From NORP110 sp051251595 (GTDB taxonomy: Bacteria; Pseudomonadota; Alphaproteobacteria; Rhodobacterales; Rhodobacteraceae), in contig JBPOFA010000013.1 in the NCBI GenBank assembly GCA_051251595.1, positions 40,109 to 104,108 on the forward strand: a DNA stretch of 64,000 bases. The letters run 5' to 3'. The notes below the pieces were generated by a model, which was not told the DNA's origin, made no database searches, and was given only the letters and a program-made list of their open reading frames with translations. Of the stretch, positions 24,242 through 32,736 are shown piece by piece (within the stretch, counting starts at the first letter, position 1; the number at the start of each line of letters is the position of its first letter). Both the position numbers and the translations under genes were made by a program.

Positions 24242-25525
24242 ATGCCAACTCTTTCGAAAACATTGCTGGGCGCAGGGCTTTTGTCCATGTCGATCAGCGG
24301 CGCGGCTTTCGCACAGGACACGATCAAAGTCGGTGTTCTGCACTCACTGTCTGGAACGATGGCGATTTCCGAAACCACGCTAAAAGATACAATGCTGATG
24401 CTGATCGAAGAGCAAAACGCCAAGGGCGGTGTTCTTGGAAAGCAGCTTGAGGCGGTGGTCGTTGACCCTGCATCGGATTGGCCACTTTTCGCTGAAAAAG
24501 CACGCGAATTGCTGACGGTTCAGAACGTTGACGTGATCTTTGGCAACTGGACATCGGTGAGCCGTAAGTCAGTCCTGCCCGTCATCGAAGAGCTGAACGG
24601 CTTGCTGTTTTACCCAGTTCAGTACGAGGGCGAAGAAAGCTCTAAGAACGTATTCTACACCGGTGCTGCGCCAAACCAGCAGGCCATTCCTGCCACTGAT
24701 TACTTCCTGGATGAACTGGGCGTCGAAAAATTCGCGCTGCTGGGCACTGACTATGTTTACCCACGCACAACAAACAACATCCTTGAAAGCTATCTGAAAT
24801 CCAAGGGTGTTGCCGAAGAAGACATCTTTGTGAACTACACACCTTTCGGACATTCCGACTGGTCCAAGATCGTTGCTGACGTTGTGGCCCTTGGCGCTGA
24901 CGGTAAGAAAGTTGGCGTGATCTCAACGATCAACGGCGACGCGAATATCGGGTTCTACAAAGAATTGGCTGCTGCCGGTATTTCTGCCGACGACATCCCA
25001 GTTGTTGCCTTCTCTGTTGGTGAAGAAGAACTTTCGGGTCTGGACACATCAAACCTTGTTGGCCACCTGGCGGCTTGGAACTACTTCATGTCAGCCGACA
25101 CACCAGAAAACGCCGCTTTCATCGAAGCTTGGCACAAGTTTATCGGTGATGAGAGCCGTGTGACAAACGACCCAATGGAAGCGCACTATATCGGTTTCAA
25201 CATGTGGGTGAATGCGGTTGAAGCTGCTGGCACAACAGATGTTGATGCGGTGTCCGATGCGATGATCGGCCAGACTTTCCCGAACCTGACCGGTTCAACA
25301 GCTGAAATGCTGCCAAACCACCACCTGACCAAACCAGTTCTGATTGGTGAAATTCAGGCCGACGGTCAGTTTGACATCATTTCCCAGACAGATCCTGTTC
25401 CAGGTGACGCGTGGACAGACTTCCTGCCGGAATCCGCTGTTCTTAAGTCTGATTGGAAAGATCTGGGTTGCGGTATGTACAACACCGAAACTGAGACCTG
25501 TGTTCAGCTGAAGTCTAACTACTAA
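24242..25525 (+). CDS. urtA: Urea ABC transporter substrate-binding protein
   Basis: Periplasmic urea-binding protein, 427 residues. The signal peptide covers about residues 1-24 (ending GAAFA-QDTIKVG). The mature protein shows the UrtA/FmdD phrases IKVGVLHSLSGTMAISETTL, NAKGGVLGKQLEAVVVDPAS and LFYPVQYEGEE, and ends with CGMYNTETETC. It heads the urtABCDE operon and is separated from urtB by a strong hairpin. The importer delivers urea; the urease genes are not in the window. Confidence 0.95.
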   Translation: MPTLSKTLLGAGLLSMSISGAAFAQDTIKVGVLHSLSGTMAISETTLKDTMLMLIEEQNAKGGVLGKQLEAVVVDPASDWPLFAEKARELLTVQNVDVIFGNWTSVSRKSVLPVIEELNGLLFYPVQYEGEESSKNVFYTGAAPNQQAIPATDYFLDELGVEKFALLGTDYVYPRTTNNILESYLKSKGVAEEDIFVNYTPFGHSDWSKIVADVVALGADGKKVGVISTINGDANIGFYKELAAAGISADDIPVVAFSVGEEELSGLDTSNLVGHLAAWNYFMSADTPENAAFIEAWHKFIGDESRVTNDPMEAHYIGFNMWVNAVEAAGTTDVDAVSDAMIGQTFPNLTGSTAEMLPNHHLTKPVLIGEIQADGQFDIISQTDPVPGDAWTDFLPESAVLKSDWKDLGCGMYNTETETCVQLKSNY

Positions 25526-25541
25526 TCCCTAAGAAAATAAC

Positions 25542-25565
25542 GCGGAAGGGGCGCGCCCCTTCCGC
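25542..25565 (+). terminator. Hairpin between urtA and urtB (attenuator or mRNA-stabilising)
   Basis: A perfect 24-bp palindrome, GCGGAAGGGGCG with CGCCCCTTCCGC, begins 17 bp after the urtA stop. There is no T-run, so it may slow rather than end transcription or protect the urtA 3' end, giving more binding protein than permease. Confidence 0.7.
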
Positions 25566-25590
25566 ACCCTCAGAAGGCACCCGAGCACCC

Positions 25591-27546
25591 ATGGCACTTA
25601 GAATTCTGGCGATTTTCGCATTCCTTCTGACATTTGTCGGCCCCGCGGCTGCCCAGCAATCGGATATCCAATCCTTGCTGCAAGAGCACCGGGCGCAAAT
25701 CATAAAAAGCTCTCGTAAGACAATCGAACCCGCAATTGCAGCGCTGCGTGACAGCGGCTTGCCAGAGGCACAGACCGTGCTGCAAAAATGGCAAAGCAAA
25801 GAGCTGTGGGTTCGCAAATCGGATGAGCTTTTTGTGTTTGTTGAAGACGCCAATGACACCTATTCGTTGATCGATGTTGCCTCTGGCGAAGTGATTGGAA
25901 CATCGGACAAAAAGGACCTGAAACAGCTAAAGCCCAATAGCGGCGTGCGCGCCATGATTGGCGCGGCCTTGGTGCAGTTCCAATTGACAGACCAGGACCC
26001 CGTGCGGCGCAAGGAAAGCTTGCTGGCCATTGAACGCGATGGCGAGGCCGCCCATTTGCCAGCGCTGATCGGTTCTGTCGAAGGTGAAACAGACCCGGAC
26101 ATCAAGGCGCTCAAGGAACGTTTGGTGGGCTTGCTGACCATCCAATTCGGCGAAGATGAAGCCGACCGCGTCGCCGCGATAGAGGCCGTTTCTTCCGATA
26201 TCGGCGTGGATGTGCGCGGTAAATTGAACCCGCTTTTGACGGTGCGCCGCGCTGTAGTTGAAGGCCAGCCGCCGGAGACGGAAAATGTCGCGCGCGTGCT
26301 GAAACCTGACAGCGATGAACTTGGGCGGATCGAAGCCTATAACATTCTGGTGGATGCGGGCTTGGCCCCGGCGCAAGTCAGCAAGGAAAACATCCGTGAA
26401 GCCCTTGCGGCCAATATTTCCGACGGTCAGGTTGGCGGAGTTCCGCTCGAAGATCTGAACACGGACGAAAACAGAGAAGTTGCGTATCTTGCGCTTGCCA
26501 AGGACGGCATCGTGCCGATCACGGCAACGGCCGATGAAATCGACGCGGCTTTGGATAAATACACATTCTACGAGGTCTATGCCGAACCCTCTGTGGCTGT
26601 AACGGATGCAGCGCAGGCGGCGATGACGTCGATTGATACCCGAGTAGGCGTGAACCAGGCCCTCGATCTGACGCTGGATGCGGTCAGCCTGGCGTCGATC
26701 TATTTTCTGGCTGCCATCGGTCTGGCCATCACATTTGGGGTGATGGGCGTCATCAACATGGCCCATGGCGAATTCATCATGATGGGGGCGTACACGGGCT
26801 ATGTCGTTCAGCAATTCGTGCCGAATTACACAGTGTCGATCATCGTTGCCCTGCCATTGGCCTTTGCGGTGACCTTTGCCGCTGGTGTCGCGATGGAACG
26901 GTTGGTTGTGCGTTGGCTGTATCACCGTCCGCTGGAAACGCTGTTGGCGACCTTTGGTATTTCGATCGCTCTGCAACAGTTGGCCAAGAACATCTTTGGG
27001 ACGCAGGCACGGCCTTTGACCTCTCCTGCTTGGCTGGACGGGGCGTGGGTTTTGAACGACGTGGTGTCCATCAGCTATATCCGCATCGCGATTTTTGTGC
27101 TGGCGCTGATCTTTCTGGCGGTGTTCCTGTTCATCATGAAGCGCACCCGTCTGGGACTGGAAGTGCGTGCAGTCACGCAAAACCCAAGCATGGCGGCGTC
27201 CATGGGGATCAACCCGGACAAGATCAATATGCTGACCTTTGGTCTGGGCTCTGGCATCGCGGGGATCGCAGGCGTTGCGATTGGGCTGTTTGCCAAGGTC
27301 ACGTCAGAGCTGGGGTCCGACTATATTGTGCAAAGTTTCATGACAGTGGTTGTCGGCGGTGTCGGCAATATCTGGGGCACCTTGGCGGGGGCCACGATGA
27401 TTGGCTTTACCCAAAAGGGTATCGAATGGCTGAACCCATCCAACACGTTGGCCGCACAGACCTACATGATCATCTTTATCATCATCTTTATTCAGTTCCG
27501 GCCGCGCGGGATCATCGCGCTCAAAGGCCGGGCGGCGGGGGATTGA
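25591..27546 (+). CDS. urtB: Urea ABC transporter permease UrtB
   Basis: The 651-residue protein has a signal-like N terminus (1-22), a long soluble helical region (about 23-350) and a C-terminal permease domain with about eight membrane segments from SLASIYFLAAIGLAITFGVM onward. The family phrase NMAHGEFIMMGAYTGYVVQ is present. UrtB commonly has a periplasmic extension, but this one is long (about 540 residues is usual). It pairs with UrtC to form the channel. It starts 65 bp after urtA, past the hairpin. Confidence 0.93.
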   Translation: MALRILAIFAFLLTFVGPAAAQQSDIQSLLQEHRAQIIKSSRKTIEPAIAALRDSGLPEAQTVLQKWQSKELWVRKSDELFVFVEDANDTYSLIDVASGEVIGTSDKKDLKQLKPNSGVRAMIGAALVQFQLTDQDPVRRKESLLAIERDGEAAHLPALIGSVEGETDPDIKALKERLVGLLTIQFGEDEADRVAAIEAVSSDIGVDVRGKLNPLLTVRRAVVEGQPPETENVARVLKPDSDELGRIEAYNILVDAGLAPAQVSKENIREALAANISDGQVGGVPLEDLNTDENREVAYLALAKDGIVPITATADEIDAALDKYTFYEVYAEPSVAVTDAAQAAMTSIDTRVGVNQALDLTLDAVSLASIYFLAAIGLAITFGVMGVINMAHGEFIMMGAYTGYVVQQFVPNYTVSIIVALPLAFAVTFAAGVAMERLVVRWLYHRPLETLLATFGISIALQQLAKNIFGTQARPLTSPAWLDGAWVLNDVVSISYIRIAIFVLALIFLAVFLFIMKRTRLGLEVRAVTQNPSMAASMGINPDKINMLTFGLGSGIAGIAGVAIGLFAKVTSELGSDYIVQSFMTVVVGGVGNIWGTLAGATMIGFTQKGIEWLNPSNTLAAQTYMIIFIIIFIQFRPRGIIALKGRAAGD

Positions 27547-27550
27547 GACC

Positions 27551-28780
27551 ATGAAATCCTTTATCGTTCGCAACCCATCCGTCGGCATCTTTATCGCAAT
27601 TCTGGCCGTGTTCACCGTGGTCGTTACGCTGATGTCCGAAGCTTTCGGCCCGGGCCTGATTTCCACGAGCATGGTCAAGACGCTTGGAAAGACGCTGTGT
27701 CTGTGTCTGGCCGCGATCTCGATGGATCTGGTTTGGGGCTATTGCGGCATCCTAAGCTTGGGGCATTTCGCGTTCTTTGGCCTTGGCGGCTACATGATCG
27801 GCATGTGGCTTATGTATGCGCGGACCGAAGTCATCGTGGTGTCTTCGCTGGCGAATTCGCCGATTCCCGCGACGCCGGGCGAGATTACGGACGCCATTGG
27901 CACCCAGATTTTCGGGGTGGTGGGCAGCAATGAATTCCCGTTGATCTGGGCCTTTGCAGATAGTTTGACCATCCAATTGATCCTGGTGCTTTTGGTTCCA
28001 GGCCTCTTGGCGCTGGTCTTTGGCTGGTTGGCCTTCCGCAGCCGGGTGACAGGTGTCTATCTGTCCATCCTGACGCAAGCCATGACGCTGGCCCTGTCGC
28101 TCTACCTGTTCCAGAACGACAGCGGGTTGCGCGGGAATAACGGATTGTCCGGGTTGCAGAACATTCCGGGGGCAGGCGACATTCCGCAAAGCCTGATCTC
28201 TATCTGGTTCTTGTGGGCGTCAGCCTTGGCCTTGGCGATTGGATATATTCTGGCCGCATGGATCGTGTCGGGCAAGCTTGGCAGTGTGATCCGAGGCATA
28301 CGGGACGATGAGGCCCGTGTGCGGTTCCTGGGCTATTCGGTTGAGGCCTATAAACTGTTCATCTTTGTCCTGACGGCCGTGATCGCGGGGATTGCGGGGG
28401 CCTTGTATTACCCGCAAGCAGGGATCATCAATCCTGCCGAAATCGCACCGATCGCTTCTATCTATCTTGCGGTCTGGGTGGCGATTGGCGGACGTGGGCG
28501 GCTTTATGGCGCGGTGATCGGCGCGGCCTTCGTGTCGCTGGTGTCCAGCTGGTTTACTGGCGGGCAGGCCCCGAACATCAACCTTGGATTTTACACGATC
28601 CAATGGGTCGACTGGTGGTTGGTCTTGCTGGGCTTGGCCTTTGTCTTGGTGACGCTATTTGCGCCCAAGGGCATCGGTGGCCTTGTTGATCTGATCACCG
28701 GGCGCGTGGCGCCGAACCGGCAGGGGATGGATCTGGGCCCCGATGCAGGATCGTTGCAAGAAGCGGAGGCTGAAAAATGA
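27551..28780 (+). CDS. urtC: Urea ABC transporter permease UrtC
   Basis: Second urea permease, 409 residues, branched-chain amino acid transporter type. The typical phrase is AISMDLVWGYCGILSLGHFAFFGLGGYMIG, split here by membrane segments, and the middle has LSGLQNIPG. It follows urtB by 4 bp and overlaps urtD by four bases (ATGA). Confidence 0.95.
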   Translation: MKSFIVRNPSVGIFIAILAVFTVVVTLMSEAFGPGLISTSMVKTLGKTLCLCLAAISMDLVWGYCGILSLGHFAFFGLGGYMIGMWLMYARTEVIVVSSLANSPIPATPGEITDAIGTQIFGVVGSNEFPLIWAFADSLTIQLILVLLVPGLLALVFGWLAFRSRVTGVYLSILTQAMTLALSLYLFQNDSGLRGNNGLSGLQNIPGAGDIPQSLISIWFLWASALALAIGYILAAWIVSGKLGSVIRGIRDDEARVRFLGYSVEAYKLFIFVLTAVIAGIAGALYYPQAGIINPAEIAPIASIYLAVWVAIGGRGRLYGAVIGAAFVSLVSSWFTGGQAPNINLGFYTIQWVDWWLVLLGLAFVLVTLFAPKGIGGLVDLITGRVAPNRQGMDLGPDAGSLQEAEAEK

Positions 28781-29517
28781 GCACGCTCCTCGAAGTTTCA
28801 GGTGTTTCCGTTTCTTTTGACGGATTTAAAGCCATCAACAATCTGTCGTTTCGCATCGGTGATGCTGAAATGCGGGCGATCATCGGCCCGAACGGTGCCG
28901 GTAAAACGACGTTCATGGATATCGTGACAGGCAAAACCAAGCCTGACGAAGGCGCGGTTGTCTGGGGGGAACGCAACGTGTCCCTGCTTAAAATGTCAGA
29001 GAGCCAGATTGCACGGGAAGGGGTTGGGCGCAAATTCCAACGCCCGACTGTGTTCGAGGATCAAAACGTCTTCGACAACCTGATCATGTCGCTTAAGAAA
29101 GACCGGAGCCCACTGGGGGTCTTGTTCTACAAACAATCTGGCGAGGACAAGGATCGGGTCGAAGCTTTGGCGGATCAGATTGGTCTCAAGGATCAGCTAT
29201 GGCGGAAATCAGGTGAGCTGTCGCACGGGCAAAAGCAATGGCTGGAAATTGGGATGCTTCTGGCGCAGGAACCGCGCCTGTTGCTGGTCGACGAACCGGC
29301 TGCGGGCATGACCCTGGCCGAGCGTGAGCATACAACGGATATTCTGGTCGAAGCGGCCAAGACCCGCGCAGTTGTTGTGGTTGAACATGACATGGAATTT
29401 GTCCGCCGTCTGGAGTGTCGTGTCACAGTCTTGCACGAAGGCGCGGTTCTGGCCGAAGGCAGCCTGGACCATGTTACAAAAAATCAGGAAGTCATTGATG
29501 TATATCTGGGGCGTTAG
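28777..29517 (+). CDS. urtD: Urea ABC transporter ATP-binding protein UrtD
   Basis: The 246-residue ATPase has Walker A GPNGAGKTT, the Q-loop region, signature LSHGQKQWLEIGMLL (LSHGQ in place of LSGGQ, usual in UrtD/LivG proteins), and Walker B LLLVDEPAAGMT. It powers urea import with UrtE. Confidence 0.95.
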   Translation: MSTLLEVSGVSVSFDGFKAINNLSFRIGDAEMRAIIGPNGAGKTTFMDIVTGKTKPDEGAVVWGERNVSLLKMSESQIAREGVGRKFQRPTVFEDQNVFDNLIMSLKKDRSPLGVLFYKQSGEDKDRVEALADQIGLKDQLWRKSGELSHGQKQWLEIGMLLAQEPRLLLVDEPAAGMTLAEREHTTDILVEAAKTRAVVVVEHDMEFVRRLECRVTVLHEGAVLAEGSLDHVTKNQEVIDVYLGR

Positions 29518-29520
29518 ACG

Positions 29521-30216
29521 ATGCTGAAGACCCAAGACCTAACGCTGCATTACGGCGGCTCGCAGATCCTTTATGGCATAGAGCTAGAGGCTGTTGCCGG
29601 CCAGGTGACCTGTGTCATGGGCACCAATGGCGTGGGCAAGACCAGCTTGCTCAAGGCGATTTCGGGGACCCATCAACGGTCCGGTGGAACGATTACCTTG
29701 GACGATCAGTCGGTCGGGCGAGAGTCTTCGACCGCTTTGGCAAAACGTGGCATCGGCTATGTGCCGCAGGGCCGCATGATCTTTCCGCTGCTGACGGTTC
29801 GCGAAAACCTTGAAACCGGTTTTGCCTGTTTGCCCAAGTCCGAGCATATGGTGCCGGATGAGATATTTGAGCTGTTCCCCGTGCTGAAAGAAATGCAAGC
29901 CCGGCGGGGTGGGGATTTGTCCGGCGGGCAGCAACAGCAATTGGCCATCGCGCGGGCGATGATCACCAAACCCAAGCTCATGCTTTTGGACGAGCCGACC
30001 GAAGGTATTCAGCCCAATATCATCCAACAGATTGGCCGGGTGATCGAACATTTGCGCGATCAGGGGAATATGGCAATTATTCTGGTCGAACAGTATTTCG
30101 AATTCGCCTACGGGTTGGCCGACCGGTTTTACGTGCTGGAACGCGGCCGGGTTTCCCTTTCGGGGCAAAAATCGGAAATTGAGAAGAAGACTTTGATGGA
30201 CGCGGTTTCTGTCTGA
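29521..30216 (+). CDS. urtE: Urea ABC transporter ATP-binding protein UrtE
   Basis: The 231-residue LivF-type ATPase has Walker A GTNGVGKTS, signature LSGGQQQQLAIARAM and Walker B LMLLDEPTEGIQPN. It is the last gene of urtABCDE, starting 3 bp after urtD, and is followed by a strong terminator at 30251-30281. Confidence 0.95.
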   Translation: MLKTQDLTLHYGGSQILYGIELEAVAGQVTCVMGTNGVGKTSLLKAISGTHQRSGGTITLDDQSVGRESSTALAKRGIGYVPQGRMIFPLLTVRENLETGFACLPKSEHMVPDEIFELFPVLKEMQARRGGDLSGGQQQQLAIARAMITKPKLMLLDEPTEGIQPNIIQQIGRVIEHLRDQGNMAIILVEQYFEFAYGLADRFYVLERGRVSLSGQKSEIEKKTLMDAVSV

Positions 30217-30250
30217 TCCACGCTTTGTCCGGTTTCAGTCGGGCACATAA

Positions 30251-30281
30251 AAAAATCCCGGCGTGGAAAACCGGGATTTTT
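30251..30281. terminator. Bidirectional rho-independent terminator after urtE
   Basis: Stem AAAAATCCCGG / CCGGGATTTTT (11 bp) with a 9-nt loop, giving a T-run on both strands. It ends urtABCDE and the convergent gene at 30307. Confidence 0.92.
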
Positions 30282-30306
30282 CTTTGAAAGGATGAAACGG
30301 GAAAGA

Positions 30307-30777
30307 TTAACGAGAGTCGCTGTTCCAGTCGTCTTCGAACACATGATCTGTTGGCTTTTCGCGTCCAAGGTAACAACGAACATCAAATTCGCTGCCACGC
30401 AATGAAAGACGAACCTCTGGCACGTCGCGCTTGAGGCGCATGCAGGCTTTGCTCAAAAGCTCTTCAATTCTGATTTGGGTTTCAGGCACGTTGGTGATTT
30501 TGCCCTGACTGATGTTGACCCAAGGTGTAACGTCCAGAAGCATCAGCTCTGACTTGCCGCGAAGATCTGCCAGGCGAATCGCCTCTATGATTTGTGTCAA
30601 CGAGACTTCAAGTGGCTGGCGCCAGATGTTTTTGCCGTTCAGGCAAACCGTTGAATGCGTTACGCGCGGATTTGGTTCAGCAAAGTTATCTGCTTCTGAC
30701 ACGCGTGGGTTTGGCGTGAACGCGGATGGCGGAACATCGGCGTATGGCGTAGAATTGTGCGTAACTGCATGTAACAT
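30307..30777 (-). CDS. Conserved-looking hypothetical protein, 156 residues
   Basis: No family recognised. The start at ATG 30777 has AGGAG seven bases before it. The N-terminal 45 residues are Pro/Asn-rich with a repeated PNPRV. The rest looks folded: WRQPLEVSLTQIIEAIRLAD, LMLLDVTPWVN, then ETQIRIEELLSKACMRLKRD and a beta-rich end VRLSLRGSEFDVRCYLG. No signal or membrane segment. It ends at the shared terminator with urtE. Confidence 0.75.
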   Translation of the reverse strand: MLHAVTHNSTPYADVPPSAFTPNPRVSEADNFAEPNPRVTHSTVCLNGKNIWRQPLEVSLTQIIEAIRLADLRGKSELMLLDVTPWVNISQGKITNVPETQIRIEELLSKACMRLKRDVPEVRLSLRGSEFDVRCYLGREKPTDHVFEDDWNSDSR

Positions 30778-31203
30778 CGGGTTCTCCTAACAACCTGCAG
30801 GCTATGTTCCTGCAACCTTTGAGAAAACTCTGTGCGCCAACTATGGCAGAAATATGGCCGGTTGCCTTAACCGGGTTTGCGCCCCAGAAACCAGCAAATA
30901 AGAGGCGAAAATCCGCCGATCGTTCGGCAGGAATTGACCTATTTACCCTAATAACAGGGCCTTATGGCCGGGTTTTCATGGGGAATCTATCCACAACGGC
31001 AGACCGCGCCTTGTGGTGGAGAATCGGATTCGCCCATTGGGTTTGATCTAAGTTTGAACACACCTCTTACCCGTTATGCGAGAAATCTTAGGCAATTTGC
31101 CTTTTATTCGCCATGACTTTTAACTGAATATTACTGGTGTCATCTGCCGAAATTTTTTTATAACGTCCGCCCTAATTGAATTTCGAGACCATTAGGAGCC
31201 TTC
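30778..31203. other. Intergenic region between two divergent genes
   Basis: 426 bp without a gene. It must hold the promoters of the 156-residue protein and of uxaA. A single DnaA-box-like CTATCCACA occurs at 30987-30995 without clustering, so an origin is not supported. The part from 31040 on is AT-rich. Confidence 0.5.
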
Positions 31204-32727
31204 ATGCCAGACCCAATTGTCCTTCACGTAAAAGACAACGTTGCCATCCTTACCGAGAAAGCTGCGGCCGGAAGCGTTCCGATTGGGCAAGGCACCCCGT
31301 TAGAGCGTTCTTTGCAGCAGGGCCACAAGATTGCCCGAGAGAAAATTCCGACGGGTGCTCCGATTTATAAATTCGGGCAGATCATCGGTTATGCATCTAG
31401 TGACATCGAAATCGGCGATCAGGTGCACACGCAGAACTGTTCTATCGGTGCCCATGATCAGGATTATCAGATCGGTGCCGATCTTGCGCAGGCGCAAGCC
31501 GCAGTGCCCGAGGTTGAGGCGCTGACATTCAAAGGCTACCGCCGCGCAAACGGGCAGGTGGCAACACGCAACTATATTGCCATTTGCGCGACTGTGAATT
31601 GCTCTGCCACCGTTGTGCGGCGCGCTGCTGATCAGGTGAACAACAGCGGCATCCTTGATGACTATCCGAATATTGACGGTGTCGTTGCGTTTTCCCATGG
31701 GACAGGCTGTGCCATGGATATGGATGGCCCCGGCTATCAGAACCTACAGCGCGTGCTGTGGGGCCATGCGACACATCCTAACGTCGGGGCTGCGATCTTT
31801 GTCGGTCTGGGCTGTGAGGTGATGCAGGTGGCCCGGATGAAGCAAATGTTCGGCGGTGACAATTCAGAGCGTTTCCACGGGCTGACCATTCAGGACACTG
31901 GCGGCACGACCAAGACGATTGCCCAGATCGTGGAAACGGTAAAAGGGCTGTTGGCGGACGTGAATGACATCGAGCGGGAAGACTGCCCGGCCTCTGACCT
32001 TAAAGTGGCGCTGCAATGTGGCGGCTCTGACGGGTTCTCTGGGATCACGGCGAACCCTGCGCTTGGGGCGGCCTCGGATCTGCTGGTGGGGCTTGGCGGT
32101 ACGGCCATTCTGGCCGAGACACCGGAAATCTATGGGGCGGAACAATTGTTGTTGCGCCGCGCAGCTGACCAGTCTGTCGCGGACAAGTTGATCGAGCGGA
32201 TCAAATGGTGGGAACACTATACAAAGATCAACAACGGCTCGATGGACAACAACCCATCCCCCGGCAACAAGGCCGGTGGCTTGACGACCATTTTGGAAAA
32301 GTCCCTTGGGGCGGCGGCCAAAGGCGGCACGACGCCGCTTACGGATGTTCTGGCCTATGGTGAAGTGTCCACGACCCCTGGCTTTGCATTCATGGACTCT
32401 CCGGGCTATGACCCTGCCTCTGTGACCGGGCAGATTTCCTGCGGCGCACAGATCGTCGTGTTCACCACGGGACGTGGATCTGCTTTTGGGTCCAAACCCG
32501 CGCCTACGATCAAACTGGCCACCAATGATGTGTTGTTCGCGCAGATGCCCGACGACATGGACATCAATTGCGGGGACATCGTTTCCAAAGGCGTGTCTTT
32601 GAACGACAAGGGACGCGAGATTTTGGAAAAGATCCTGCGTGTCGCGTCTGGTGAACAAAGCAAAAGCGAAGCACTTGGACTTGGCGACAACGAATTTGTG
32701 CCATGGCAAATCGGCTGCGTGATGTAG
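31204..32727 (+). CDS. uxaA: Altronate dehydratase (UxaA family)
   Basis: The 507-residue protein has an N-terminal SAF domain (about 1-95) and a UxaA/GarD catalytic part. Phrases: GYRRANGQVATRNYIAICATV, NCSATVVRRAADQV, HGTGCAMDMDGP, and LQCGGSDGFSGITANPALG. In E. coli UxaA dehydrates D-altronate to 2-keto-3-deoxygluconate in hexuronate breakdown. No other uronate genes are next to it, so a related sugar acid is possible. AGGAG precedes the start. Confidence 0.85.
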   Translation: MPDPIVLHVKDNVAILTEKAAAGSVPIGQGTPLERSLQQGHKIAREKIPTGAPIYKFGQIIGYASSDIEIGDQVHTQNCSIGAHDQDYQIGADLAQAQAAVPEVEALTFKGYRRANGQVATRNYIAICATVNCSATVVRRAADQVNNSGILDDYPNIDGVVAFSHGTGCAMDMDGPGYQNLQRVLWGHATHPNVGAAIFVGLGCEVMQVARMKQMFGGDNSERFHGLTIQDTGGTTKTIAQIVETVKGLLADVNDIEREDCPASDLKVALQCGGSDGFSGITANPALGAASDLLVGLGGTAILAETPEIYGAEQLLLRRAADQSVADKLIERIKWWEHYTKINNGSMDNNPSPGNKAGGLTTILEKSLGAAAKGGTTPLTDVLAYGEVSTTPGFAFMDSPGYDPASVTGQISCGAQIVVFTTGRGSAFGSKPAPTIKLATNDVLFAQMPDDMDINCGDIVSKGVSLNDKGREILEKILRVASGEQSKSEALGLGDNEFVPWQIGCVM

Positions 32728-32736
32728 GGCGACTGC

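Noticed and set aside
25927..27180. 417-residue minus-strand open frame opposite urtB
   Set aside because: It lies fully inside the clear urtB gene in another frame, and its Arg/His-rich sequence looks like a high-GC shadow.
30987..30995. DnaA-box-like CTATCCACA
   Set aside because: Single copy with no AT-rich unwinding element or dnaA/dnaN neighbours, so not an origin.
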